Origin: Brevibacterium marinum
GTDB lineage: Bacteria; Actinomycetota; Actinomycetes; Actinomycetales; Brevibacteriaceae
Direction of reading: 5' to 3'
Assembly: GCF_011927955.1 (NCBI RefSeq)
Contig: NZ_JAATJN010000001.1
Location: forward strand, 806,001 to 870,000
Length of the DNA: 64,000 nt
Positions 1-8,465 of this stretch are shown piece after piece. Each line of letters opens with the position of its first letter. The stretch's first letter is position 1. The notes under the pieces are model-generated. The model had not been told where the DNA came from, did no database searches, and worked only from the letters and a program-made list of their open reading frames with translations. Both the position numbers and the translations under genes were made by a program.

Positions 1-243
1 CCTGCGCGGTCCGATCCGTCCGGTCAGCCAGCCCATGGTGATCAGCGTGCCGGCGGCGACGAGTTCCCCGATGTGCACAATCCACAGCAGTTGGGTCGCC
101 GTCGGTTCGAGATCGGCGGCCACCGGGGGCACTGCTAAGAAGATCGCGGTGAAGTCGGTGGCCATCATGAACATGGGCAGTCCCAACAGCAGCAGTGCGG
201 TCCACTGGCGCCACGTCGGGCGTTCGGTATCAGTCGGCTTCAT
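1..243 (-). CDS. MFS transporter, N-terminal part (runs off the window)
   Basis: This is the first 81 codons of a membrane transporter read leftward from an ATG at 241-243; the rest lies outside the window. The visible protein starts with a short polar stretch and then a hydrophobic helix (ALLLLGLPMFMMATDFTAI). The pattern that follows (loop, second helix, then a Gly/Arg turn at the window edge) fits helices 1 and 2 of drug/proton antiporters of the major facilitator superfamily, 14-helix type. It is divergent from a TetR-type regulator at 375, and a dyad lies between the two start codons. That is the usual layout of a drug-efflux pump and its local repressor. The family call is good; the substrate is unknown. 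Confidence 0.75.
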   Translation of the reverse strand, partial: MKPTDTERPTWRQWTALLLLGLPMFMMATDFTAIFLAVPPVAADLEPTATQLLWIVHIGELVAAGTLITMGWLTGRIGPRR

Positions 244-266
244 GGCGGGCTCCTTCGCTCATTCCG

Positions 267-289
267 TTACGTTACAGATCGTAATGTAA
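267..289. promoter_or_regulatory. Candidate TetR operator (TTAC dyad)
   Basis: TTACGTTAC (267-275), a 5-base spacer, then GTAATGTAA (281-289). The arms are complementary at all but the central position. The dyad sits between the divergent starts of the MFS pump (243) and the TetR regulator (375), so it probably controls both. Binding is inferred. Confidence 0.5.
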
Positions 290-374
290 TGAAGACGCGT
301 CGCACAACCCCTGGAAGAGGGCTGCGACCAGATGCATCACATATCGCAATGGATCCACGTCTTAGAATGTGGTT

Positions 375-1070
375 ATGACGGAATCAGGCGACTCGGCGGA
401 AGCCCCGGCGAGGCAGGGGACCGGAGGGCGGCCTCGGAGCAGGGAGATCGACGATGCCCTGATCACCGCCACATTGGGCACACTCGACGAGGAGGGGTAC
501 CCGGGCGTCTCCCTGGAATCCGTCGCCCGACGTGCCGGGACGTCTCGACCGGCGATCTACCGCCGCTGGTCCGGGCGCGCTCCTCTGGTTTTGGCCGCGA
601 TCGCTTCTCGGCTGGACGTTCCCACGCCTCCTGACACCGGGTGCACCTTGTGCGACATCGATGAGAGCTTCAACGTGTTCCTCACCTCCTACCGGACCAT
701 TCGCCCCGAAACCCTCAGCGCTCTGTATGCTGACTGCGCTCCGGTACCCGAACTCCGAGACCAGTACCTGACCACGATCATCGAACCCGCGCGTTCTGCA
801 GTCGGACAGACCCTGGATCGCGCCATCGCTCGCGGCGATCTGCGAGACACCATCGACCGCAATCTGCTGCTCGACGTCGTCGCCTCCTTGGTTCACTACC
901 GGGCGATGTTCAGTCCCGAGCACCTCGGCGATGCCGAAGCCGGACACGCTCTCGAGGTTCTGCTGCGAGGGGCCGCCGTCGATTACCCCGCCCTGCTGGC
1001 CCACAGCGAAGCCCTCGAACAAGAAGGCCTCCAGGGCACCGCCTCCCACCGCCACACAGCTGCGCAGTGA
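375..1070 (+). CDS. TetR/AcrR family transcriptional regulator
   Basis: A 231-residue one-component repressor. Residues about 20-70 form the TetR DNA-binding domain, with the helix-turn-helix seen as VSLESVARRAGTSRPAIYRRW. The C-terminal about 150 residues are the ligand-binding and dimerisation part and resemble the TetR_C_11 type. A GTG lies two codons upstream at 369. I chose the ATG at 375, although neither has a strong ribosome-binding site. It is divergent from an MFS efflux protein with a TTAC dyad between them, so the likely role is drug-responsive repression of that pump and of itself. The inducer cannot be told from sequence. Confidence 0.85.
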   Translation: MTESGDSAEAPARQGTGGRPRSREIDDALITATLGTLDEEGYPGVSLESVARRAGTSRPAIYRRWSGRAPLVLAAIASRLDVPTPPDTGCTLCDIDESFNVFLTSYRTIRPETLSALYADCAPVPELRDQYLTTIIEPARSAVGQTLDRAIARGDLRDTIDRNLLLDVVASLVHYRAMFSPEHLGDAEAGHALEVLLRGAAVDYPALLAHSEALEQEGLQGTASHRHTAAQ

Positions 1071-1186
1071 ACCGGGCTGTGTCGTGCCTCTCGGTCACGG
1101 GATCAGCCCTCTCGGTCGGTATGTAGGTTTCCAACGACCGACCGCAGCCGCTTTCCGTCGCGCTTCACAGCCGGAAGACTCCTGTG

Positions 1187-2815
1187 TCAGGTGGCTGCTC
1201 TCACGTGTTCGCCGTCGATCAGTGCGCGCAGGACGTGAGACGTCAGAAGCTTGTCGGTGTCGTCTTCGAACGGATTGACATCGAGCACGATCAGGTTCGC
1301 AGGCCCTCCGGGAGCTATAGTTCCGATCCCGGCGTCGAAGCCACCGGCTGCTGCGCCGTGACGGGTGAGCGAAGCGAGTGCTTCGCGTGGCGTGAAGGCT
1401 CGCTCCGCGTGATAGGTTCGCGGCCCCGGCTCAAGCGTGGACCGAGTGGTCAGGGCGATGAAGAGGTTGTGTGTCGTTTGATGGGGGGCGGTGGGGGCGT
1501 CGGTTCCGAGCGCGATCCTCACGCCTGCCTCACGCAATGTCTGCCACGGAAAGCCGGTCTCTGCTCGCCTATCGCCCAGCATCGCCATCCAGTTCGCCAT
1601 GATCGCGGGGTCGCAGTGAACAGGTTGCATTGAAGCGACGACGTCCAGTTCTGCCATGCGAGCAATCGTCCCATTTGTTACCGATTCGAGGTGCTCGATA
1701 CGAGGACTGCGCGGCTTCTGGCCGTTGACGCGTGCGCATTCATCGACGAGATCGAATGCGATCTCGCTCGCATGGTCGCCGATGGCATGCATGGCGAGGT
1801 CGAGGCCGTGCGCATCAGCCGACACGGCGACTGGAGCCGCAGATTCGTACGACCAGATCGGCTCTGCATGTGTTCCGTCGGCATATGGCTCGCGCATGGC
1901 CGCAGTGCAGGCGTCGATGACTCCGTCGAGGATGAACTTGACGCCGACGATTCGAAACCATCGGGATCCCGGCGCAGTGGCGAACTGCTCGCGCATCTGG
2001 GCAGCGCGTCTGACGTTGTCGAGGTCTTGTGCCGGATCCCCCGTGGGTCGGAGCAGCCAGTAGCCGGTGACAGGAAAGGGCAGGCGTCCGTCACGGTCGA
2101 GGCGACGACGGAAGGCGGCGGCCTCTGCTTCGCCCACTGCCATATCGGTAGCTGCGGTGACTCCGTGTTCGAGGTAGGTGCGGAAGGCGCTGTCGAGGAA
2201 TCGATCCCGATCGTCATCGGTCGTCTTGTTTTCTAGATAGGTCCATGCGTGTTCGATCGCTGCATTCTCGAGCAGGAAGCCGGTGGCATTGGCCTGCGCG
2301 TCGCGAACGATCTCACCGCCGGGCGGATCCGGTGTCTGCCGGCCGATGCCCATCGCACGCAGCGCAGCCGTATTCACCCAGGACGAGTGCACATCGTTGG
2401 AATCGAGGAGGACGGGGATGTCGTCGATCACTTCGTCGATCATGGCAGCTGTGGGTCGATCGCTGGGGAGGGCTTCGAACATCCACCCCGAGCCGAGGAT
2501 CCAGCAGGCGTCGGGCTGTTCCCGGCGCCTGCGGATCAGGCGTGCCTGGATCTCTTCGAGGCTCGTGCAATCACGCAGCTGCACCTTGTCGAGCGTCTGT
2601 CCCAGCATCATCATGTGGGTGTGCGCTTCGACGAACCCGGGTGCGAGGAGGCTTCCACCGAGGTCGATCTCCTCGGCGCTGTCTCCCGCGATGTTGAGCA
2701 CCGTCGAGCGTTCGCCGACAGCAAGGATGCGCTCGGAATCGATGGCCACTGCTTCATGGATCGGCGCATGTTCGTCGCCGGTGAATACTGCTGCGTTCGT
2801 GAAGACAGTGGTCAT
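1187..2815 (-). CDS. Amidohydrolase family protein (YtcJ-like)
   Basis: A 542-residue metal-dependent hydrolase. Near the N-terminus a small beta-domain leads into the metal-binding HxH (FVEAHTHMMM, His65 and His67), and a C-terminal LGTDAP motif supplies the catalytic aspartate of the amidohydrolase superfamily. The overall order fits the YtcJ/exoenzyme-regulatory-protein-like Amidohydro_3 group, normally 520-560 residues. Members hydrolyse C-N bonds in amides or cyclic amides, but this subgroup is poorly characterised. The ATG at 2815 follows AAGGA at a good distance. It lies downstream of the MFS gene (stop at 2948) on the same strand, so the two may form a uptake-and-hydrolysis unit controlled by the TetR gene at 4307. 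Substrate unknown. Confidence 0.85.
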   Translation of the reverse strand: MTTVFTNAAVFTGDEHAPIHEAVAIDSERILAVGERSTVLNIAGDSAEEIDLGGSLLAPGFVEAHTHMMMLGQTLDKVQLRDCTSLEEIQARLIRRRREQPDACWILGSGWMFEALPSDRPTAAMIDEVIDDIPVLLDSNDVHSSWVNTAALRAMGIGRQTPDPPGGEIVRDAQANATGFLLENAAIEHAWTYLENKTTDDDRDRFLDSAFRTYLEHGVTAATDMAVGEAEAAAFRRRLDRDGRLPFPVTGYWLLRPTGDPAQDLDNVRRAAQMREQFATAPGSRWFRIVGVKFILDGVIDACTAAMREPYADGTHAEPIWSYESAAPVAVSADAHGLDLAMHAIGDHASEIAFDLVDECARVNGQKPRSPRIEHLESVTNGTIARMAELDVVASMQPVHCDPAIMANWMAMLGDRRAETGFPWQTLREAGVRIALGTDAPTAPHQTTHNLFIALTTRSTLEPGPRTYHAERAFTPREALASLTRHGAAAGGFDAGIGTIAPGGPANLIVLDVNPFEDDTDKLLTSHVLRALIDGEHVRAAT

Positions 2816-2825
2816 GATGTCCTTC

Positions 2826-2901
2826 TGTGTCGGGGTGGTCGGCCTGTGTCGGGATGGTCGGCTTGCGTCGGGCCGGTCGGCTTGCGTCGGGCCGGTCGGC
2901 G
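2826..2901. repeat. Tandem repeat, four 19-bp units
   Basis: Four head-to-tail copies of a 19-base unit of the form TGYGTCGGGNYGGTCGGCY (2826-2844, 2845-2863, 2864-2882, 2883-2901). Units three and four are nearly identical. The array fills most of the spacer between the MFS stop and the amidohydrolase start, so it lies in the leader of the downstream gene. Confidence 0.9.
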
Positions 2902-2922
2902 AGATGTGGTCGAGGAGTGATG

Positions 2923-2970
2923 ATCAGTGCGAGGCCTTCTCAGCGCATCAGTGCGGGGCCTTCTCAGCGC
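2923..2970. repeat. Tandem duplication, two 24-bp units
   Basis: Two adjacent 24-base copies (2923-2946 and 2947-2970) differing at one position (GCGAGGCC versus GCGGGGCC). The second copy encodes the last residues and stop region of the MFS gene on the minus strand, so the duplication begins inside that gene and runs into the spacer. Confidence 0.9.
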
Positions 2971-4177
2971 CGAGGTGGCCGAGAGTGCGTTCGACGCTGG
3001 TCGAGACTTGAGCGATGAGTATGGTCGGAACGATGAGGAGGAAGCTGATGACGCCCATGGCCACTCCGAAGGTCGGTACCCCCACACGGTCGATGATCCA
3101 GGCGCCGATGATCGGGGCGAAGCTCGAGCCGACGATATATGCACCGATCAGCGGGCCCGACCAGTACCCGCGGGCGTCGAGTCCGGCGGCGGTGGCCAGG
3201 AAGAGGACGAACGCGAAAGCATAGATGGTGTTGACGGCGACGATGAGTATCGCGAGCGTCTGCGGATCGTCGGTCAGGCCGATCCAGATCTTCGCAGCAC
3301 CGCCGACGAGAAGTGCGATGGCCAAGGGGATAGCCCGGCCGATCCGTCGGCCGCTGAGGGTGACGATGACCATCGCGCCGGCTCCGACGCCCGCCGCAGC
3401 GCTGAGAGCGAATCCCAGGCTCTGCTCGCCCAAGCCCACGGCATCCCCGAGCACGGGAGCAAGGGTCCTTACGGCATCCTCGCTCGTGCCCCAGAGCGGA
3501 AAGACGATGAGCACCCCGATGCCTGCGAGAAGCACTCTCCGAGGTGACTTCTTCGGTTCTGCAGCGGTCGCGGCGATGTCGACGGCTGAGAACTCAGGTG
3601 TGTTGGGAAGCCAGACGGTGACAGCGAGGCTGAGTAGGGACAGCAGGGCGAGTGCTCCGAACACGGTGATCTGTGCGAGGCCGAGCAGCGGAATCACGGC
3701 AAGCACCACCATGACGAGCAGACGATTGACCACGCCGCTTGTGGCACTGACTCGATTGGGGTTCCTCAGAGCGGCGATGGCCGCACCCGAGGTTGAGATC
3801 GCAGCGCCGACACCCACCGATCCGACGATGAATCCGGTGACGACCAGGACCGGCTGTGCAACCATGGCCGCAAAGAGGAACCCGATGACGGCGATGACGA
3901 GGCCGACGGCGGCGAGGGCGCGACGATGCGCTCCCGCCGCGGCTCGTGAGGTACTGAGGCCGACAAGTGCCGATGCGAAGAGTCCCCAGGTGAGGATGTT
4001 GCCTGAAGCGACGACGTCGAAGCCGACCTTCTCGAATACGGACATGATCAGCGGTGCAAGGTTGGCCATCATGAGGCCGGCGAGCGAAACGAGGAAGACC
4101 GCGCTGCCGTTTCGAATTCTCAGGGGGACTCGCGGATCGTCGGTCGTCGGCATATCGGACGTGGGTGCGGAAGTCAT
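2948..4177 (-). CDS. MFS transporter
   Basis: A 409-residue membrane carrier with about 12 hydrophobic helices, a central hydrophilic loop around residue 200, and a polar N-terminus (MTSAPTSDMPTTDDPR). An upstream ATG at 4213 gives 12 more residues. The start at 4177 is preferred because AGAGAGG sits just upstream, while the earlier one would put the coding sequence right against the operator at 4214-4236. The family is proton-driven uptake or efflux of small organic molecules; substrate unknown. The amidohydrolase follows on the same strand and a TetR gene is divergent, suggesting a small inducible module. Confidence 0.85.
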   Translation of the reverse strand: MTSAPTSDMPTTDDPRVPLRIRNGSAVFLVSLAGLMMANLAPLIMSVFEKVGFDVVASGNILTWGLFASALVGLSTSRAAAGAHRRALAAVGLVIAVIGFLFAAMVAQPVLVVTGFIVGSVGVGAAISTSGAAIAALRNPNRVSATSGVVNRLLVMVVLAVIPLLGLAQITVFGALALLSLLSLAVTVWLPNTPEFSAVDIAATAAEPKKSPRRVLLAGIGVLIVFPLWGTSEDAVRTLAPVLGDAVGLGEQSLGFALSAAAGVGAGAMVIVTLSGRRIGRAIPLAIALLVGGAAKIWIGLTDDPQTLAILIVAVNTIYAFAFVLFLATAAGLDARGYWSGPLIGAYIVGSSFAPIIGAWIIDRVGVPTFGVAMGVISFLLIVPTILIAQVSTSVERTLGHLGAEKAPH

Positions 4178-4213
4178 CTGATGGCCTCTCTGCCAGTGGA
4201 TGATGGTCGTCAA

Positions 4214-4236
4214 TTAAACGAAAATGTTTCGGTTAA
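4214..4236. promoter_or_regulatory. Candidate TetR operator, 23-bp near-perfect palindrome
   Basis: Core arms CGAAA (4219-4223) and TTTCG (4227-4231) around ATG, flanked symmetrically by TTAA at 4214-4217 and 4233-4236. It sits between the divergent MFS (start 4177) and TetR (start 4307) genes and is the best candidate for the TetR binding site. Confidence 0.6.
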
Positions 4237-4306
4237 CTAGAGTGGTGCCTGCGTCGCGATAGATTGTCAATCAGATCACACCGCCGTCCGATAGGGAGAC
4301 CGCTGC

Positions 4307-4909
4307 ATGGCTCGACCGGTATCACCGCTTCTCAGCCGGGAGAAGATCGCGCATGCCGCGATCGAGATGGTTGACGCAGGAGACGAACTGAAGATCCAGC
4401 CCCTGGCCAAGAAGCTCGGGGTCAGTCTCTCTTCGCTCTACCATCATGTGGACGGCCGCGAGGGGATCATCCACGCCATGCGTGAGGTTCTCAGCAGCGA
4501 ATACGAATTCACTCCTCCACGAGGTCGGTCATGGAAAGCGGCCCTGAAGAATGGGGTGAGCGCGCTGTATCGGCTGTACTCTGACCATCCGCGCGTGATG
4601 ATCCATCTTCTTGGTGTCACGATCCGCGAACCCGAGACATTGCAGCTGTACGAATCGCTGGTCGAGATCCTCCGACGATCCGGACTGCCCGACGACGAAA
4701 TCCTCACCACACTGGAGGTTGTCGATGCGTTCGCATTCGGAGTCGCTCTCGACGCCCTATCGCCGACGACGATCTTCGCGCCGGAGGATCCAGGTTCTCC
4801 GATTGCTGAGCTTATGATGGCCCACCCAACAGGCAGTGAGCGCAACGAGCTGCTTTACAAGCGGGGGCTCGACATCATCATCGCGGGAATCGAATCGCGG
4901 ACGCCGTAG
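4307..4909 (+). CDS. TetR family transcriptional regulator
   Basis: A 200-residue repressor. The N-terminal helix-turn-helix reads IQPLAKKLGVSLSSLYHHVDG, typical of the TetR group whose recognition helix ends in LYHHV or LYWHV. The C-terminal domain spans residues 70-195. The ATG at 4307 is preceded by GGGAG eight bases upstream. It is divergent from the MFS + amidohydrolase pair, and a strong palindrome lies in the intervening 129 bases. The likely job is repression of that pair and of itself. Effector unknown. Confidence 0.87.
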   Translation: MARPVSPLLSREKIAHAAIEMVDAGDELKIQPLAKKLGVSLSSLYHHVDGREGIIHAMREVLSSEYEFTPPRGRSWKAALKNGVSALYRLYSDHPRVMIHLLGVTIREPETLQLYESLVEILRRSGLPDDEILTTLEVVDAFAFGVALDALSPTTIFAPEDPGSPIAELMMAHPTGSERNELLYKRGLDIIIAGIESRTP

Positions 4910-5019
4910 GTCGCCGGTCTCCATCGCCCGGCTGGGCGTTCGTATCCCGTACCGTCAGCGCCGAAACCACTCACCGCATAGGTTGTTCATGGCACTGACG
5001 GTGTGAGGTGCGAAGCACG

Positions 5020-6015
5020 TCACCGCACGTGAACGCCGGACCCCACGACGATCTCCCCGATGACCGGGTGACCCGGCAGCTCACCGACGACGAGCAGCCC
5101 GCCCGAGGTCTGTGCATCGGCGAGGAGGAGCAGATCATCTTCGCTGACCGAGTCTTCGGCGCTGAGACTGGGCCGCACCCAGTCGAGGTTGCGACGGGTT
5201 CCGCCGGAGACGTAACCGGCCGCGATCGACTCATCGACTCCGCCGAGGCGGGGCACCGCGGCCGCGTCGATGACGGCACCGACTCCCGAGGCACGGCACA
5301 TCTTGAACAGATGGCCGAGGAGTCCGAAACCGGTGACGTCTGTGGCCGCCTTGACTCCGGCCGTGACGGCAGCCTGAGCGGCATCGGCGTTGAGGGCGGT
5401 CATCGTCGCCACCGCCTCCTCGATGCTGTCGCCTGTGGCCTTGTGACGGTTGTTGAGGATGCCGACGCCGATGGGTTTGGTCAATGTCAGGGGCAGACCC
5501 GCCTCGGCGGCATCGTTGCGCATGATCGCATCCGGATGGGCAATGCCGGTCACGGCCATGCCGTACTTCGGTTCGGGATCGTCGATCGAGTGCCCACCGG
5601 CGACGGGACAGTTGGCCTGAGCTGCGACATCGAGTCCGCCGCGCAGCACCTCTGTCAGCAGCTCCATCGGGAGCTTCTCACGTGGCCAGCCGACGAGGTT
5701 GATCGCGGTCACCGGCGTCCCGCCCATCGCGTAGATGTCGGACAGTGCGTTCGCTGCCGCAATCCGACCCCAATCGTAGGCATCGTCGACGACCGGAGTG
5801 AAGAAGTCGGCCGTTGAGAGCACCGCGAGATCCTCGCGCACGCGGACGGCAGAGGCATCATCGCCGTCGTCGAGGCCGACGAGGACGTCGGGGCCCGACT
5901 GCCCGGACTGTCCGGTCAGTCCCTTGACCGCGTCCTCGAGCTCGCCCGGCGGGATCTTGCAGGCGCAGCCTCCGCCGTGGGCGAATGAAGTCAGGCGTTC
6001 CGGGGTGGCAGTCAT
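5020..6015 (-). CDS. selD: Selenide, water dikinase SelD
   Basis: A 331-residue enzyme that makes selenophosphate from selenide and ATP, the selenium donor for selenocysteine. The glycine-rich N-terminal active site reads HGGGCACKIPPGEL, putting Cys17 and Lys20 in the same places as the catalytic residues of E. coli SelD. Two AIRS-type halves follow (VLVGLDDGDDASAVRV, then the mid-protein GGHSIDD). The active site is cysteine, so this gene needs no UGA readthrough. Ribosome-binding site ahead of the ATG at 6015 is weak. It lies with tRNA-Sec, selA and selB but on the opposite strand from them, so it is probably transcribed separately. Confidence 0.97.
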   Translation of the reverse strand: MTATPERLTSFAHGGGCACKIPPGELEDAVKGLTGQSGQSGPDVLVGLDDGDDASAVRVREDLAVLSTADFFTPVVDDAYDWGRIAAANALSDIYAMGGTPVTAINLVGWPREKLPMELLTEVLRGGLDVAAQANCPVAGGHSIDDPEPKYGMAVTGIAHPDAIMRNDAAEAGLPLTLTKPIGVGILNNRHKATGDSIEEAVATMTALNADAAQAAVTAGVKAATDVTGFGLLGHLFKMCRASGVGAVIDAAAVPRLGGVDESIAAGYVSGGTRRNLDWVRPSLSAEDSVSEDDLLLLADAQTSGGLLVVGELPGHPVIGEIVVGSGVHVR

Positions 6016-6113
6016 ACCGCGAGACTAACACCCAGGTGAGGCCGGTGCGAGGCGTATCCATGGACCTTGCTGTGAGTGCTCATCCGATCGGTTCGGTACC
6101 TCTGATCGGCTCG

Positions 6114-6704
6114 CTAGCCCACCCTGTCGGCGGCGACCACCGCGAGGTCGCGATGCTGCCACGTCACCCTCGGAGCCAGTCCTGCCGTATTCATCCAGTC
6201 GAGCTGCTCAGCCAAGGAACTCGGGGTGTCGACGACCCCATCGATCGGAGTGACGACGTCGGCAGGGTCGGGCGGGACGACGAGATCGGCGAGCACGAAC
6301 CTGCCTCCGTCGACGAGAACCGTGCCGATTCGCTTGAACAGATCGGCCTTGCCCTCACCGTCGAGGTGATGCACGGCCAGAGTCGACATCACGAGGTCGA
6401 AGGGGCCGTCCGGCAGCGGAGCTTCGAGTCGCCCGTGTCCCAGCGTTGTGCGTTCAGGACCGAGAACCTCGGCGGCTTCGTCCAGCATCTCCTGACTCGC
6501 GTCGATGCCATGGATATGGCCTTCGGGCAGCGCCTCGGCGACCCATTTGGCCGTCAGCCCGCTGCCCACGCCGAGGTCGAGGATCGTACGCGGACTGACT
6601 TCAGCGACCGCCGCGACAAGTTCCGTCTGCAGGCGCGGATAGTCGGGAATCTCATCGGCCATGACGTCGAGATAGGTGTCCGGATCCCAGGTGAAATCAG
6701 CCAT
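6114..6704 (-). CDS. Class I SAM-dependent methyltransferase
   Basis: A 196-residue cytosolic methyltransferase with the SAM-binding motif I ILDLGVGSGLTAKWV, the acidic residue at the end of beta-2 (IHGIDASQEML), and the post-motif DLVMSTLAVHHL typical of Methyltransf_11/25 proteins. GGAGG lies five bases before the ATG at 6704. It sits between selD and the tRNA-Sec gene on the selD strand. Nothing in the sequence ties it to selenium chemistry, although selenium methylation is conceivable from position alone. Acceptor substrate unknown. Confidence 0.85.
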   Translation of the reverse strand: MADFTWDPDTYLDVMADEIPDYPRLQTELVAAVAEVSPRTILDLGVGSGLTAKWVAEALPEGHIHGIDASQEMLDEAAEVLGPERTTLGHGRLEAPLPDGPFDLVMSTLAVHHLDGEGKADLFKRIGTVLVDGGRFVLADLVVPPDPADVVTPIDGVVDTPSSLAEQLDWMNTAGLAPRVTWQHRDLAVVAADRVG

Positions 6705-6819
6705 GATGCCTCCGGTTTCAGACTAGCACCTGCGGGGCCCGAAGGTGTCCGCGACGATGCGACACAAGCACACAAGGGGACGGTGATCGAGACCCGGGCT
6801 ACGGGGTAGGATTTCAGGC

Positions 6820-6914
6820 GGAGGCGTCCGAGTCCTGGTGGGCTCCCCGGTCTTCAAAACCGGTGAAACCGAGTATCTCGGTTTGGCGGGTTCGATTCCC
6901 GTCCGCCTCCGCCA
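6820..6914 (+). tRNA. selC: tRNA-Sec (UCA anticodon)
   Basis: The transcript folds as a selenocysteine tRNA. Acceptor strand 6820-6826 pairs with 6904-6910. A 6-bp D stem (6830-6835 with 6840-6845) has a 4-base loop. A 5-bp anticodon stem (6847-6851 with 6859-6863) holds anticodon TCA at 6854-6856. The long variable arm has a perfect 8-bp stem (AAACCGAG 6866-6873 with CTCGGTTT 6877-6884). The T arm has loop TTCGATT at 6891-6897. Discriminator G is 6911 and CCA is encoded at 6912-6914. Oddity: in an 8+5 fold, acceptor pair 8 would be T6827-C6903, a mismatch, whereas G6885-C6903 pairs well and gives a 7+6 split of the same 13-bp helix. It lies just upstream of selA. Confidence 0.96.
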
Positions 6915-6986
6915 CCAGCATCGTCGACGTCGCCGCACCTGAAACGTCCGCAACAGGGCCCGATCGCAGTGAAGGAGAGACCATCT

Positions 6987-8465
6987 TTGGACGATACGGA
7001 TCCGCGACGCAGCATTCCGCGCACCGATCGCCTCCTCGCACTGCCTGAGGTCATCACCGCAGGTGAAATCCTGAGCCAGTCGACGATCAAGGCAGTCATC
7101 TCCGAAGTTCAGTCCGCTGCCCGGACCCGTGAGATCCCCGTCGCCGAGGTGGTCCCCACCATCATCTCTCGCCTGAGTTCTCGTTCGGCTTCCTCCCTGA
7201 CCCCGGTACTCAACGCCACGGGAATCATCGTCCACACCAACCTCGGCCGGGCGCCTCTGTCCGAGTCTGCACAACAGGCTGTGATCGACGCTGCCGGATA
7301 TGTCGACGTGGAGATGGATCTGGAGACGGGACGCCGCAGCAAGCGGGGGACCGGTGCAAAGCAGGCGCTTCTGCGCGCCTGCCCGGGGGCCGAAGACGCA
7401 CTGGTCGTCAACAATGGTGCCGCTGCGCTGCTGCTTGCGGTGACCGCGCTGCGTGGGACGAAGGCTGCGGGTCGCGGCGGTGAGGCCGGAGCCGGCAGCC
7501 CAATCGGTGGCGGCGAAGTCATCGTCAGCCGCGGGGAACTCATCGAGATCGGCGCGGGGTTCCGCCTGCCCGATCTCATGGCGACGACCGGATCCCGGAT
7601 CCGGGAGGTGGGGATGACGAATCGCACCCATCTCGACGACTACGCACAGGCGATCACTGCCGACACCGCGAGCCTGCTCAAGGTCCACACGAGCAACTTC
7701 CGCGTCGAAGGTTTCACCGCCGCAGTCGAGATCGCGCAATTGCGCGGACTCGCCGACGAACACGACCTTCCGCTCATCGCCGACCTGGGCAGCGGACTGT
7801 TCGAACCCGACCCGTCCCTGCCCGAGGAGCCCGACATCGCCGGTGCGCTCGCCGCCGGAGCCGACGTCGTCATCGTCAGCGGTGACAAACTCCTCGGCGG
7901 TCCACAGGCCGGCCTCATCCTCGGCCGCAGTGATGCCGTGCAGGCGATCGCGAAGCATCCCCTGGCCAGAGCGATGCGCACCGACAAGCTCACCCTCGCC
8001 GCGATCGAAGCCACGGTCGCGAACACTCGGAACCCGGTCCATGAGGCTCTGCACATCGACGTCGACCGTCTCAGGGATCGCACCGAGCGCCTCGCCGGAC
8101 TCGTCTCCGGCACGGTCGTCGGCCACGACGGACGGGTCGGCGGTGGGGGAGCCCCCGGCGTTCCCTTGCCCGGCTGGGCCGTCGAACTGCCCGAGGCGCT
8201 CGCCCGGGTGCTCCGCCTCGGCGACCCTGCAGTCGTCGCCAGGGTTCATCAGGGGCGATGCCTCATCGACCTGCGCTGTGTCCCTGAACATGATGACGAC
8301 CGAATCGCCGAAGCGGTGAACCGTGCCCGCGAGACGACACGGAGGCACCTCGGCGGAATCGAACCGGGCGATGCTCGCACCGACCACCTCGGCGGTCATG
8401 GTGCGGACCATGACGAGGACGGTGCGGACCGTCAGGACGATGCGGGTCTTGGCGACCATGCCTGA
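6987..8465 (+). CDS. selA: L-seryl-tRNA(Sec) selenium transferase SelA
   Basis: A PLP enzyme that converts seryl-tRNA(Sec) to selenocysteyl-tRNA(Sec) using selenophosphate. The N-terminal domain (IPRTDRLLALPEV) is of the tRNA-binding type, and the fold-type-I PLP core contains SGDKLLGGPQAGL with the Schiff-base lysine near residue 300. At 492 residues it is slightly longer than E. coli SelA. I chose the TTG at 6987 because AAGGAG (6972-6977) lies nine bases upstream. The in-frame GTG at 6969 would sit on that ribosome-binding site. Its stop overlaps the selB start (ATGCCTGA), so the two are translationally coupled. It lies directly behind tRNA-Sec. Confidence 0.96.
   Translation: MDDTDPRRSIPRTDRLLALPEVITAGEILSQSTIKAVISEVQSAARTREIPVAEVVPTIISRLSSRSASSLTPVLNATGIIVHTNLGRAPLSESAQQAVIDAAGYVDVEMDLETGRRSKRGTGAKQALLRACPGAEDALVVNNGAAALLLAVTALRGTKAAGRGGEAGAGSPIGGGEVIVSRGELIEIGAGFRLPDLMATTGSRIREVGMTNRTHLDDYAQAITADTASLLKVHTSNFRVEGFTAAVEIAQLRGLADEHDLPLIADLGSGLFEPDPSLPEEPDIAGALAAGADVVIVSGDKLLGGPQAGLILGRSDAVQAIAKHPLARAMRTDKLTLAAIEATVANTRNPVHEALHIDVDRLRDRTERLAGLVSGTVVGHDGRVGGGGAPGVPLPGWAVELPEALARVLRLGDPAVVARVHQGRCLIDLRCVPEHDDDRIAEAVNRARETTRRHLGGIEPGDARTDHLGGHGADHDEDGADRQDDAGLGDHA

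Noticed and set aside
6114..6704. Selenium methyltransferase
   Set aside because: Only its position beside selD suggests it; the motifs are those of general SAM methyltransferases.
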